A DNA stretch of 64,000 bases, from contig OZ220680.1 of assembly GCA_965116345.1 (NCBI GenBank), forward strand, positions 3,410,001-3,474,000. The letters run 5' to 3'. Position 1 is the first letter of the stretch; every line of letters starts with the position of its first letter. The translations under genes were made by a program, and so were the position numbers. This document shows positions 35,401-42,312 of the stretch, one piece after another. This DNA comes from VXYL01 sp965116345 (lineage in GTDB: Bacteria > Pseudomonadota > Gammaproteobacteria > Pseudomonadales > Azotimanducaceae). Below the pieces are notes generated by a model, which searched no databases, was not told where the DNA came from, and saw only the letters and a list, made by a program, of their open reading frames with translations.

Positions 35401-35618
35401 AGTTCCGTGGTCAGCGGGTAGGTCACCTGGTCTTCGACGATGCGGGGTGCCTGGCCGGGATACTCGGTGTAGACGATGACCTGGACGTCGGACAGGTCGG
35501 GAATCGCGTCCAGCGGCGCCCGGTACAGCGGGTACACGCCGAGGGCGACGACCAGGACGGTGGCGACGGCGACCAGGAAGCGGTTGTCGATGGACCAGTC
35601 GATGAGGCGTTCAAGCAT
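32457..35618 (-). CDS. cusA: Heavy-metal RND efflux pump, CusA-like
   Basis: This 1053-residue HME-RND inner-membrane transporter begins MLERLIDWSIDNRFLV, with twelve expected transmembrane helices and two large periplasmic loops. The methionine ladder that conducts Cu(I)/Ag(I) in CusA is conserved: LLYMPTTLPG, PAPLSMIETT and TRIDMLSTGIKTP. The proton-relay Asp is in AIGTMVDASIVMVENA. It would export Cu(I) or Ag(I) across the envelope together with CusB-like and TolC-like partners encoded directly upstream in one minus-strand run (gap 11 bp after the CusB gene). Zn/Co export is less likely given the Met triad. Confidence 0.93.
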   Translation of the reverse strand: MLERLIDWSIDNRFLVAVATVLVVALGVYPLYRAPLDAIPDLSDVQVIVYTEYPGQAPRIVEDQVTYPLTTELLAVPHTKVVRGYSFFGFSFVYVIFEDGTDLYWARARVLETLSHASSQLPADASPSLGPDATGVGWAFMYALKSDRHDLGELRSIQDWFLKYELASVPGVSEVATVGGFVRQYQITVDPNRLRAYGIAISRIRDAVRNSNTDVGGRLLEVAEKEFMIRGLGSITSVDDIGKIALGVDATGSPILVRDVARVGLGPEMRRGIAEWNGEGETVGGIVVVRHGAGTWKVVRDVKAKLDAVKAGLPEGVEIEVAYDRTALIERSVASLRTSLLQQLLIVGLVSMVFLFHFRSGLVAIVTLPVGILIAFIVMTTQGVSVNIMSLGGIAVAIGTMVDASIVMVENAHRHLAANPGRRHWDVIAEAAKEVGPTLFFALLVITVSFLPVFALAEQEGRLFKPLAYAKTYAMAAAALLAVTLVPVLVGFWVRGRIAPAERRPVGRVAAEFGLVMFAFGWLVRPALNLVFRFKFAVLGLTALALVVTVIPFNRLGSEFMPRLWEGDLLYMPTTLPGISITKAGELLQQTDRIIRTFPEVEQVLGKVGRAETATDPAPLSMIETTIKLKPRSEWRPGMTPEKLIEEMNAAIDVPGLTNAWTMPIKTRIDMLSTGIKTPVGIKIAGPDLAELERLGKAVEAVVRDVPGTLDAYAERVMGGNYLDFRIDRDAIARYGLTVRDVQDVIQTAIGGTNITTTIEGLERYPVNLRYSRELRDDLPSLKAVLVPTPAGPHIPVGRLAQIEYAVGPPSIKSEAGKPNAWVYVDIHDVDMGSYVDSARRAVAEQVDVPAGYTIAWSGQYEYLQRAEQRLALVIPATLLLIAMIVYVSRKSVFETLLVILGAPFAVTGAIWLLYILDYNLSIAVWVGMIALAGLYAETATVLLLYLNVSVKEYRERGALTDRAALAEAIKDGTVKRVRPILMTIATDILGLLPLLWSTGSGADVMKRIATPLVGGVATAGLFVLLVYPVVYYLWHARALERTPQTSVESVSE

Positions 35619-35629
35619 GGTGGCGACCG

Positions 35630-36970
35630 TCAGTGCCGTTGATGGCCGGACATGGCGCCGGCCGGTTCGCCATCGTTGGACTCCCCGTCACCGACAAGCT
35701 GGGCGATGGCGGCCTTGAGATTGCTCTCGGAGTCGATGAGGAACTGCGAGGACACCACCACCCGCTCGCCCGCATCGAGGCCCGCGGTCACGACCTGCAT
35801 GCCCTCGCTCGCAAGCCCGAGGCTCACCTCGCGCGGTTCGAAGTTCCGCTCGTCCCGGGCGACGACGACCACCGAGCGCTCGCCGCTGTGCAGCACGGAC
35901 TCCGCAGGCACGATCAGCGCGTCCGCCACACCCTTCGCACGGATCGAGACATCGACGTACATCATCGGGCGCAGCGCCAGATCGGCGTTGTCGATCTCGA
36001 TGAACGCGGTCAGGGCACGCGTCTCGGCGTCCACCGCGGAGCGGAAGAACAGGATCCGGCCATCCCAGGTTCGTCCGGGAAAGGCGTCGACCTCGATGGA
36101 CGCGGGCGTACCCTCGTGGACATGGCGGAGGTCTTCCTCGTAGAACTTCGCCTCGGCCCACAGGGTCGAGTGGTCGGCGATCTTCAGTACGGTCATGCCG
36201 GGTTCGAGCTTCATGCCGGCCAACGAGTCGCCCATCTTGGCGACGATGAACCCGGACGCGGGAGCGAAGAACCGCAACGTGCGCGACGCTTCCCCGGCGT
36301 CTTCGAGAGCATCGATCTGCTCATCGCCGATGTCCCAGTAGCGCAGCCGTTCGCGCGCCGAATCCAACAACGACTCGGCCCGGGCGATGGCCTCCGGATA
36401 GGCCCCGCTCGCCGCCAGTCGTGCGGCGTACTCCATGGCCGCCAGGTATTCCCGTTGCGTCGTGACAAGTTGAGGACTGTAGATCTCGAACAGCAGGTCC
36501 CCCTCGGCGACGGATTCGCCGACGTTGTTGACGTAGGCCTTCTCGATCCAGCCTTCGAACTTGGTGTTGACCGAGACCAGGCGCTCTTCGTTGTGGGCAA
36601 GCGCACCCACGGTGCGGATGGAGATCGGCAACGAGCCCCGCTCCACCTCCGTGGTGCGCACGGCGAAGTTCTGCAGGAATCCCTGGGCGACGCGCACACC
36701 CTCGCCGGACTCATCCTCCGTGTCCGACTTCCTGCGCACGAGCTTCATGCCGCAGATTGGACAAGGCCCCGGCTCGTGGCGAATCACGTCGGGATGCATG
36801 CCGCAGGTGTAGAGGTCTGGAGTCGCGTCCGCCATGGTGGACGGATCTTCGCTGGCGGCGCTCGGTGCGGGCGGCCACGACAAGTCCAGCAAACCCCACA
36901 ACAGTACCGCCAGCAGGCCGGCGCCGATGGCCGCGCCGGCGACGAACAAGAGAACTGAACGGGGCGTCAT
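35630..36970 (-). CDS. cusB: CusB-like periplasmic adaptor with heavy-metal-binding domain
   Basis: The 446-residue membrane fusion protein has an N-terminal hydrophobic anchor, then a heavy-metal-binding domain YTCGMHPDVIRHEPG plus CPICGMKL (about 55-78). This Cys/Met/His site binds Cu(I). Next come the lipoyl-like and barrel regions (IRTVGALAHNEERLVSV, FAPASGFIVAKMG) and a long alpha-hairpin about 165-230. The C-terminus carries MSGHQRH. It bridges the CusA-like pump to the outer-membrane channel. Its ATG overlaps the stop of the upstream channel gene by four bases, showing operon structure. Confidence 0.92.
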   Translation of the reverse strand: MTPRSVLLFVAGAAIGAGLLAVLLWGLLDLSWPPAPSAASEDPSTMADATPDLYTCGMHPDVIRHEPGPCPICGMKLVRRKSDTEDESGEGVRVAQGFLQNFAVRTTEVERGSLPISIRTVGALAHNEERLVSVNTKFEGWIEKAYVNNVGESVAEGDLLFEIYSPQLVTTQREYLAAMEYAARLAASGAYPEAIARAESLLDSARERLRYWDIGDEQIDALEDAGEASRTLRFFAPASGFIVAKMGDSLAGMKLEPGMTVLKIADHSTLWAEAKFYEEDLRHVHEGTPASIEVDAFPGRTWDGRILFFRSAVDAETRALTAFIEIDNADLALRPMMYVDVSIRAKGVADALIVPAESVLHSGERSVVVVARDERNFEPREVSLGLASEGMQVVTAGLDAGERVVVSSQFLIDSESNLKAAIAQLVGDGESNDGEPAGAMSGHQRH

Positions 36971-38274
36971 GGTTGTCTCCTTGCCGGGAAGGCGCGGCCG
37001 ATGGTGCGTTCCATCCTGGCCAGCGCCTTCAGGTAGTCGGTTTCGAGTCGGGCCAGGCCTAAGCGGACCTCCAGCAGCACTTCTTCGCTGTCCAGGAGAT
37101 CGAGGACACCCGTCGTGCCCGTGGAGTAGGCCTCCTCGGTGGAGCGCAGCGCCTGCTCCGCCTGTTGCAGGAGCGCGTTCTCGTAGAGCGCGATCTGTTC
37201 ATCCACGGTGGTGAGTTCAAGGCCGATGGTGCGGATCGCCAAGTCCACGTCGAGCAACGTCCCGCGATGGGCCTCGCGCGCGGCCGAAATCCGCGCCTTT
37301 GCTTCCCGGACACCCGCGTCGATGCTCGATCGGAATACCGGGATGTTGACGCCCACGGTGAAGTTGAGGGTGTCCTTGCCGTTGTCGGGCGGCGGGTTCG
37401 AGCGACCGGCGTCGTCCTGGCGGCCGGCGACGTTGGTCCAGCCGGCGCCGACGACCACATCCGGCCAGTATCGACGTTGGGCCAGACGAAGCCCGGCCTG
37501 TGCACTGTCGATTGCCAACGCCGCGGCCTTCGCGTCGGGACTCGCCTCCCGGGCGATGCCGCGCAGCGCGGCGATGTCGATGTCCACCACGGGTCTTTCG
37601 AGCCCGCCGGTTTCGGCAACCGCCAGGTCGACGGGACGGTCGCGGAGCACATTCAGGGTCGCCTCGGCAGTGGCGCGCCGCCGCTGCAGATCGGTCCGCC
37701 GATTCAACGCCCGGGTGATCTCCGCCTGCAGTTTCACCACGGCCTGCTGTAGGCCGATACCTTGCGAATATTGGGCACGGGCCAGCGACTCGTAGTGGCG
37801 CAGCAACTCCTCCTGCTGGGTCGTGATGCGGATCGTCTCGTCCAGATAGGCGAGGTCGTAGTAGGCGGACTTGACCCGGGCAACGATGTCGGCGCGAACG
37901 GCGTCCACGAACTCGTCACGAAGGGCTGCTTGTGAAACCGCCACGTCGCCCCGGGCGGTACGCTTGCCGAACCACGGGATCGCCTGCGTTAAGGCGAGTC
38001 CGCCCCGTTGCGGACCGACGCGCGTTTCGGGTCGGCGTCCGAAGCCGGTCACGGCGACTCGCGGGTCCGGCAGCGCAGTGACCTGGGGGACGATCTCCCG
38101 GGCCGCGGCGTGTTCGGCCAGCGCGGTTCGTATGCCCGGATTGCGTTCGAGTGCGTCGCCGATAAGCGCCCCGAGCCCCTCATCGCCATGGGTCGCATAG
38201 TCCGCCTGCTCGGCACCCGCTGGCGCGGTGCCGATGGCGGCCAGCAGCGCAGCGGCCAGCTTGATTGCGTTCAT
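36967..38274 (-). CDS. TolC-family outer membrane efflux protein (CusC-like)
   Basis: This 435-residue protein has a cleavable signal (ALLAAIGTAPAGAEQ) and the two-fold repeated TolC pattern of long alpha-helical hairpins, including LALTQAIPWFGKR in the first half and GVNIPVFRSSIDAGVREA in the second. Long heptad-rich segments follow each. It would form the outer-membrane exit duct for the Cus-like pump. The stop overlaps the CusB start. A small His/Cys-rich exported protein gene lies 122 bp upstream on the same strand. Confidence 0.9.
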   Translation of the reverse strand: MNAIKLAAALLAAIGTAPAGAEQADYATHGDEGLGALIGDALERNPGIRTALAEHAAAREIVPQVTALPDPRVAVTGFGRRPETRVGPQRGGLALTQAIPWFGKRTARGDVAVSQAALRDEFVDAVRADIVARVKSAYYDLAYLDETIRITTQQEELLRHYESLARAQYSQGIGLQQAVVKLQAEITRALNRRTDLQRRRATAEATLNVLRDRPVDLAVAETGGLERPVVDIDIAALRGIAREASPDAKAAALAIDSAQAGLRLAQRRYWPDVVVGAGWTNVAGRQDDAGRSNPPPDNGKDTLNFTVGVNIPVFRSSIDAGVREAKARISAAREAHRGTLLDVDLAIRTIGLELTTVDEQIALYENALLQQAEQALRSTEEAYSTGTTGVLDLLDSEEVLLEVRLGLARLETDYLKALARMERTIGRAFPARRQP

Positions 38275-38396
38275 CGCCTCCTCCAGATCAGCCTTGCGTG
38301 GGTTGCCGGTTCAATCGAACCGTCGCCGACGCGGGCGGTCCGCCACCGTTCGTGGCGGAGTCAGTCGCGGCAGTGCCGCGGGATCTCGAGGTTTGG

Positions 38397-38789
38397 CTAG
38401 TTCAGGAGAATGTCGAAACGGCGCACGGGGGTATCCGCGCGACGCCAAGGTTGCGGTGGTGGCGAGTGGTAGGAGGGCAGCCGCGCCGGTAGCACCGCGA
38501 CCGGCATCGCGGCCACCAGGACGCCGTCGTCGAACGGCGACTTGGGAACCTGGTTGCCGGCGTCCCGTTCGGCGGTTGTCGCGTCTATGCCGCAGTCGCC
38601 TTGGCAGTCGGCATGCACGCAGTGGTCGGCGTTGGCGTCTGCGTTGCCACTGTCGCCAACATGGTGTGCATGGTGATGCGAGTCCACCCCGCCGAGGTCC
38701 ATGCTCGGAATCGCGCAGGCACATGCGGTTCCCGCAAACGTCACGCCGACTGCCAAGACAGCCGCGAGAATGGAATCTCGTCTGGTCAC
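38397..38789 (-). CDS. Exported His/Cys-rich small protein, metal-efflux operon leader
   Basis: The 130-residue protein has a GTG start and a signal sequence (ILAAVLAVGVTFAGTACACA), so it is probably periplasmic or outer-membrane linked. Its middle is rich in metal ligands (SHHHAHHVGD, then HCVHADCQGDCG). I do not recognise the family. A copper chaperone or sensor-like role is suggested by composition and by its position 122 bp upstream of the TolC-like/CusBA run. The reading frame stays open upstream, but that part is not supported by composition or a start. Confidence 0.6.
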   Translation of the reverse strand: MTRRDSILAAVLAVGVTFAGTACACAIPSMDLGGVDSHHHAHHVGDSGNADANADHCVHADCQGDCGIDATTAERDAGNQVPKSPFDDGVLVAAMPVAVLPARLPSYHSPPPQPWRRADTPVRRFDILLN

Positions 38790-39152
38790 AGGCCCCGTAT
38801 ACGCCCCACGGCACGGCGGGTCAACCTGGTCGTACGGCCCCGACAGTGCCCTGACAACGGTCTCGGCCACGAATGGTGCCGGTCCGGTGCAGGACCACGA
38901 CGAGTCAAGATGAACGCGCTGCAAGATGCCGTGCACGAGTTGAGTGACGTTTCCGTTGCGGTTGGTCATGCCAGCAATGGACCCTAGGCGATGCGACCGC
39001 TTCGCGGTCGCCCCGGGAATTCCTGCGCGAATTCTCCCGGCTGCGAGGCGCCGCTGACAGCCAGGCAACAAACGGATCATTGGTTCCATGCAACTTGGCG
39101 GAACGCCACGAAGGCAATGTGCCGCAACCAGTTTCCGCGAGTGATGCGAGTG
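38790..39152. other. 363-bp gap between divergent genes
   Basis: No gene is supported here. The gap separates the start of the exported His/Cys-rich gene (minus) from the zinc-ribbon gene (plus), so promoters for both should lie in it. It contains the pair of hairpins at 38993-39040. I cannot point to a confident -35/-10 pair or a CueR/CopR operator. Confidence 0.5.
38993..39040. repeat. Pair of adjacent hairpins
   Basis: GCGACCGC-TTC-GCGGTCGC is an 8-bp perfect stem, followed within two bases by CCGGGAATTC and GAATTCTCCCGG, which pair with a two-base bulge. The arrangement looks like a REP/BIME unit of a second family, different from the GTAGGGGCGAC elements. Confidence 0.55.
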
Positions 39153-39500
39153 ATGACGGAGAGAAGCGTGGACCGAAATCACACCGATGGCGAGACAAAG
39201 CGAAACGATGAGACCGCGGTCGCGCTGCTGTTGCGGTCACCGCACCTCGACGTCGGCCAGATCATGGAACTCATGGACATCGGCGACCGCGAGTTCCGCG
39301 AAATGGTCGGCCGCAACGAGACCATCGCCCGCCGCCTCGAGGAGCGGCGCCTAGGCACCCTGCGGGAGCCGAAGTCGGACCCGCGGCCCTGCAAGGCCTG
39401 CGGCGAGTGGTTCCTGCCCTACGGCTCGGACCGCTTCTGCTCGGACGGCTGCAAGCGCACCGCGCAGGTCACGGCCTGTAGAAGGCGCGCAGTCTCGTAG
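39153..39500 (+). CDS. Small zinc-ribbon protein, unknown function
   Basis: This protein has about 115 residues. A helical middle (TAVALLLRSPHLDVGQIMELMD, and EFREMVGRNETIARRLEERR) is followed by a four-Cys knuckle, CKACGEWFLPYGSDRFC with a following CK, that should bind one zinc. I do not recognise a family. DNA or RNA contact is possible but unproven. The start may be 39153 or 39144. The stop TAG (39498-39500) is part of the outer GTAGGGG arm of the REP-type repeat, so the C-terminal tail (RRRAVS) abuts the element. Confidence 0.55.
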   Translation: MTERSVDRNHTDGETKRNDETAVALLLRSPHLDVGQIMELMDIGDREFREMVGRNETIARRLEERRLGTLREPKSDPRPCKACGEWFLPYGSDRFCSDGCKRTAQVTACRRRAVS

Positions 39501-39617
39501 GGGCGACCCTCGTGGTCGCCAATCTCTCAATGGCCTTTGCCACGGGGCGGGCGGCCCTTGAGCGGACACCCAAACGTGCCTTGGGCGAATCCCGGCGAGG
39601 ACAAGCCTCGCCCCTAC
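39497..39617. repeat. REP-type repeat pair filling a convergent gap
   Basis: A GTAGGGGCGACCCTCG unit at the left and its inverted partner ending CGAGGACAAGCCTCGCCCCTAC at the right enclose about 70 bp. Both ends carry stop codons of the flanking genes: TAG at 39498-39500 for the zinc-ribbon gene, and TAG at 39616-39614 on the minus strand for arsC. Confidence 0.8.
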
Positions 39618-40039
39618 GGAATCCCGCTTAGCAGATCGCGGCAGAAGTCGCCGATCCGATCCCGGATGCGGCGGAAGACATCGGCGAGTTCCTCCTCGGT
39701 CATCTCCGGGTAGTCCGGATCCTCGAAGGCGTGGTGCAGCGTGCGCTTGGCGCCGGGGAATACCGGGCAACTCTCCATCGCCGTATCGCAGACCGTCAGC
39801 ACCAGGTCGTAGTCGTTGCCGACATACCGGTCCACGTGGTCGGAGGTGTGGCCGGTAATGTCGATGCCGACCTCCGCCATGACGCGTGCGGCCAGGGGAT
39901 GCACGCCCTTGGGTTCCGTGCCGGCGCTGTCGACCGCCACGCGCTCCCCGCCCAAGTGACGGAACCACCCGTGGGCCATCTGCGAGCGCGCCCGGTTGCC
40001 AGTACAGATGACCAGCAGGCGCAGGGGGTCGTCGGCCAC
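39614..40039 (-). CDS. arsC: Arsenate reductase, low-molecular-weight phosphatase type
   Basis: The 141-residue protein has the CX5R phosphate loop CTGNRARSQMA near the start, an Asp-Pro in EDPDYPEMT and later Cys residues in TVCDTAMESCPVFPG, the redox relay typical of thioredoxin-coupled ArsC. It would reduce arsenate to arsenite. The GTG at 40039 gives the family length and starts seven bases after the PhyH stop; a longer GTG start at 40084 would overlap the PhyH gene. No arsenite pump or ArsR is next to it. Its stop is supplied by the REP-type repeat. Confidence 0.88.
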   Translation of the reverse strand: MADDPLRLLVICTGNRARSQMAHGWFRHLGGERVAVDSAGTEPKGVHPLAARVMAEVGIDITGHTSDHVDRYVGNDYDLVLTVCDTAMESCPVFPGAKRTLHHAFEDPDYPEMTEEELADVFRRIRDRIGDFCRDLLSGIP

Positions 40040-40046
40040 CGGCCGG

Positions 40047-41195
40047 TCAGATTCTTGGCGAGCGCTTGAGAACGCTGATCGCACGCTTCAGGTGCAAAGC
40101 CAACTCCAGATCGTCCGCCGCAACCGCCTCGGCCTTGCGCGCCTCGAGGTCCCTTAGTTTGCGCAGGTAGTCGTCCTCGTCGGCCGGGGCGAACGCCGGT
40201 CCGTCGATCTCCGGGTTCAAGGCATGGCCGTGGGCGCCGGGCACCAGCACGTCGAAGTCCTCCTTCAACACCGAGTCGGCGGGTGCCTGACACTCGCCGA
40301 CGTAGTTCAGCGCACCGGCGGGCTGCCGGTAGCCGATGAGGCGTTGCAGCGACTCCGGCAGCGTGCGCGCGAGATGGGCAGGGCAGGCGAGGAGTTGGTT
40401 CTCTTCCTGGGCCAGAAACGCCAGGGCGTAGTTGATGTTCATGCCGATGCGCCGTTCGGCGGATGTGTTGACCCCCGCGCCGTGAACCGACCAGCCGGTC
40501 CACACCAAGGCACTGCCCTGGGCCATGGTGGCTTGGACCGTGGGCTGTCGGTGGCTCATCGTGCCACCCCGGGGTTCCTCCCGATGGCTGCCGAGCACGA
40601 TGTGTGTGGCGCCGTTCTCGGTCGTGAAGTCCGTGAGTGCCCACATGACCTCGATCTGGGGATCGATCCCCACGTCCTGGAAGTCGTGGACCCACATGCC
40701 GTTGGCGCGGTGCAGCTTCAAGTGGTGGGGCATGGCCTCGGTCCCGGCGCCGGGGCCGACGTCGATGATCTGGGTCAGGTGCAGTTGCCAGGGATAGCGG
40801 AAGCCTTTCGCGCCCTTGCCAGACTTGCCGTTGATGCGCACGGCGTCGCCGGACAACTGTTGTTCGCCCAGGATCGCGTTGGCGAGCCGGAGGATCGCGG
40901 GGTGGGCAATCATCCGGTGGCTGGCGGCGGACCGGGCGACCAGCGCCCCCACCCGCCGTGTGCCGCCGAGTCCGTGCAGTCCATGGGGCGTGGCGTCGAT
41001 GTAGGGACGCATCTCGGTTACCAGGTGGTCGCAGTCTTCGGGGCGAACCGCGTTCTCGATCAGCACGAAGCCGTGACGGTCTATGGCGTTGACGAGATCC
41101 TGATCGAGTCGGTCCACCGACATCTGCCCCGAGGCCGTGGCTTCGGCATAGTCGAAGCGCTCGAGTTCGTGGCTGCCGAAGGCGTTGGTGACCAT
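40047..41195 (-). CDS. PhyH-family protein with HxA in place of HxD, candidate halogenase
   Basis: This 382-residue member of the PhyH family has the core pattern QLHLTQIIDVGPG, EVMWALTDFTTENGATH, VLGSHREEPRGG and WSVHGAGVN with the distal His (about H238), plus basic ERRIGMN to bind 2-oxoglutarate. In the expected HxD motif it reads LHRANG (H162, A164), so the metal-binding Asp appears replaced by Ala. Fe(II)/2-oxoglutarate halogenases such as SyrB2 have exactly this change, which leaves a site for halide. The proposal of halogenation is inference; loss of function is the alternative. It sits directly upstream of arsC on the same strand. Confidence 0.85.
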   Translation of the reverse strand: MVTNAFGSHELERFDYAEATASGQMSVDRLDQDLVNAIDRHGFVLIENAVRPEDCDHLVTEMRPYIDATPHGLHGLGGTRRVGALVARSAASHRMIAHPAILRLANAILGEQQLSGDAVRINGKSGKGAKGFRYPWQLHLTQIIDVGPGAGTEAMPHHLKLHRANGMWVHDFQDVGIDPQIEVMWALTDFTTENGATHIVLGSHREEPRGGTMSHRQPTVQATMAQGSALVWTGWSVHGAGVNTSAERRIGMNINYALAFLAQEENQLLACPAHLARTLPESLQRLIGYRQPAGALNYVGECQAPADSVLKEDFDVLVPGAHGHALNPEIDGPAFAPADEDDYLRKLRDLEARKAEAVAADDLELALHLKRAISVLKRSPRI

Positions 41196-41321
41196 GTGGA
41201 TGCTGTCGGCCCTGTCGGGTATTGGAACGGCGGATTATCCGACTCGCCCGGCGCGCGCGCCATGCCGTTTTGGGCTGCAATGGGTATGCTTGCGGATTCG
41301 CGAACTCGAGGGGAGGTGTGC

Positions 41322-42275
41322 ATGACCGATGGTGCTGATCAAGGCACGCGGAACGCCCATGCCGATCTCGACGCCCTTGCCGGAGGCGTTGCCGTCATCA
41401 CGGGTGGTGCTTCCGGCATCGGCTTCGGTCTGGCCGAGAGGGCCATCGCCGGGGGCTTGTACCCCGTCATAGCCGACATCGAGGGCCCTGCGATCAAGGC
41501 AGCCGAAGCACGCTTGGCGGATGCCGCTGACGCCGCCGGCGTTGAGGTCTTCGGTCATGTCGTGGACGTGTCCTCGGACGTGGAAGTGCTACGGCTCGAA
41601 GCGGCGGTGGCGGAACGTTTCCCCGACCGCTCGGTGACGCTGCTGTGCTGCAATGCCGGCGTGGGCAGCGGCGGTCCCATCCTCGGCGCCAGGGACATCG
41701 ACTGGGACTTCGTCTTCGGCGTCAACGTCAAGGGCGTGGCCAACTGCGTGCGCGCCTTCGTGCCGAAGATGCTTGAGCGGGGTGCGCCGGGATCGGTCGT
41801 CGCGACCTCCTCCCAGGACGGTCTGTGCGCCGCCCAGGGCGTCTACGGCGTCTCCAAGCACGCCTGCGTGGCGCTCTGCGAGGCGCTCTTCCAGGAACTG
41901 GGCGGTCGACTCACGGTGCACGTGCTGTGTCCCAACGTGGTCGCCACCAACATCATCACCTCGGAGCGCAACCGGCCCGAACGCTTCGGCGGGCCGCGCC
42001 GACCGGCCCAGGGTCGCCCCAATCCGGTGGCCGAGCGTTTCAAGGCGTTCGGCATGCCGCCGTCGCGCTGCGCGGAACTGGTGTTCGACGCGATCCGTAC
42101 GGGCACGTTCTACATCATGGCGGAATCGGAGGACGACCCCGGGTACGTGCGCCTGGAGGCCGAGACCCGGATGAAGGCCATTCTGGAGGACGGGTTGCCA
42201 TACCGCCCCCGGAGCGATTTCATCGCGAAAGTGTTCGACTTCCGGTCACCGCCGCCCACCAAGGGCAAATCGTGA
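41322..42275 (+). CDS. Short-chain dehydrogenase/reductase (SDR)
   Basis: This classical SDR of 317 residues has TGGASGIGFG for the nucleotide, CNAGVG, a Ser in ATSSQDG and YGVSK as the YxxxK. The C-terminus is longer than usual by about 50 residues. The start ATG follows a strong GAGGGGAGG site. It leads a plus-strand run of three (SDR, enolase-superfamily, PhyH) with gaps of 37 and 7 bp. The substrate may be a sugar acid or a hydroxylated product made in that operon; this is inferred from position. Confidence 0.9.
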   Translation: MTDGADQGTRNAHADLDALAGGVAVITGGASGIGFGLAERAIAGGLYPVIADIEGPAIKAAEARLADAADAAGVEVFGHVVDVSSDVEVLRLEAAVAERFPDRSVTLLCCNAGVGSGGPILGARDIDWDFVFGVNVKGVANCVRAFVPKMLERGAPGSVVATSSQDGLCAAQGVYGVSKHACVALCEALFQELGGRLTVHVLCPNVVATNIITSERNRPERFGGPRRPAQGRPNPVAERFKAFGMPPSRCAELVFDAIRTGTFYIMAESEDDPGYVRLEAETRMKAILEDGLPYRPRSDFIAKVFDFRSPPPTKGKS

Positions 42276-42312
42276 CGCCGGACAGCGGTACAACGGACTT
42301 GGAGACGACGAT

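Noticed and set aside
40224..41321. Upstream part of a long plus-strand frame joined to the SDR at 41322
   Set aside because: It is antisense to the PhyH gene; the strong GAGGGGAGG site and homology begin at 41322.
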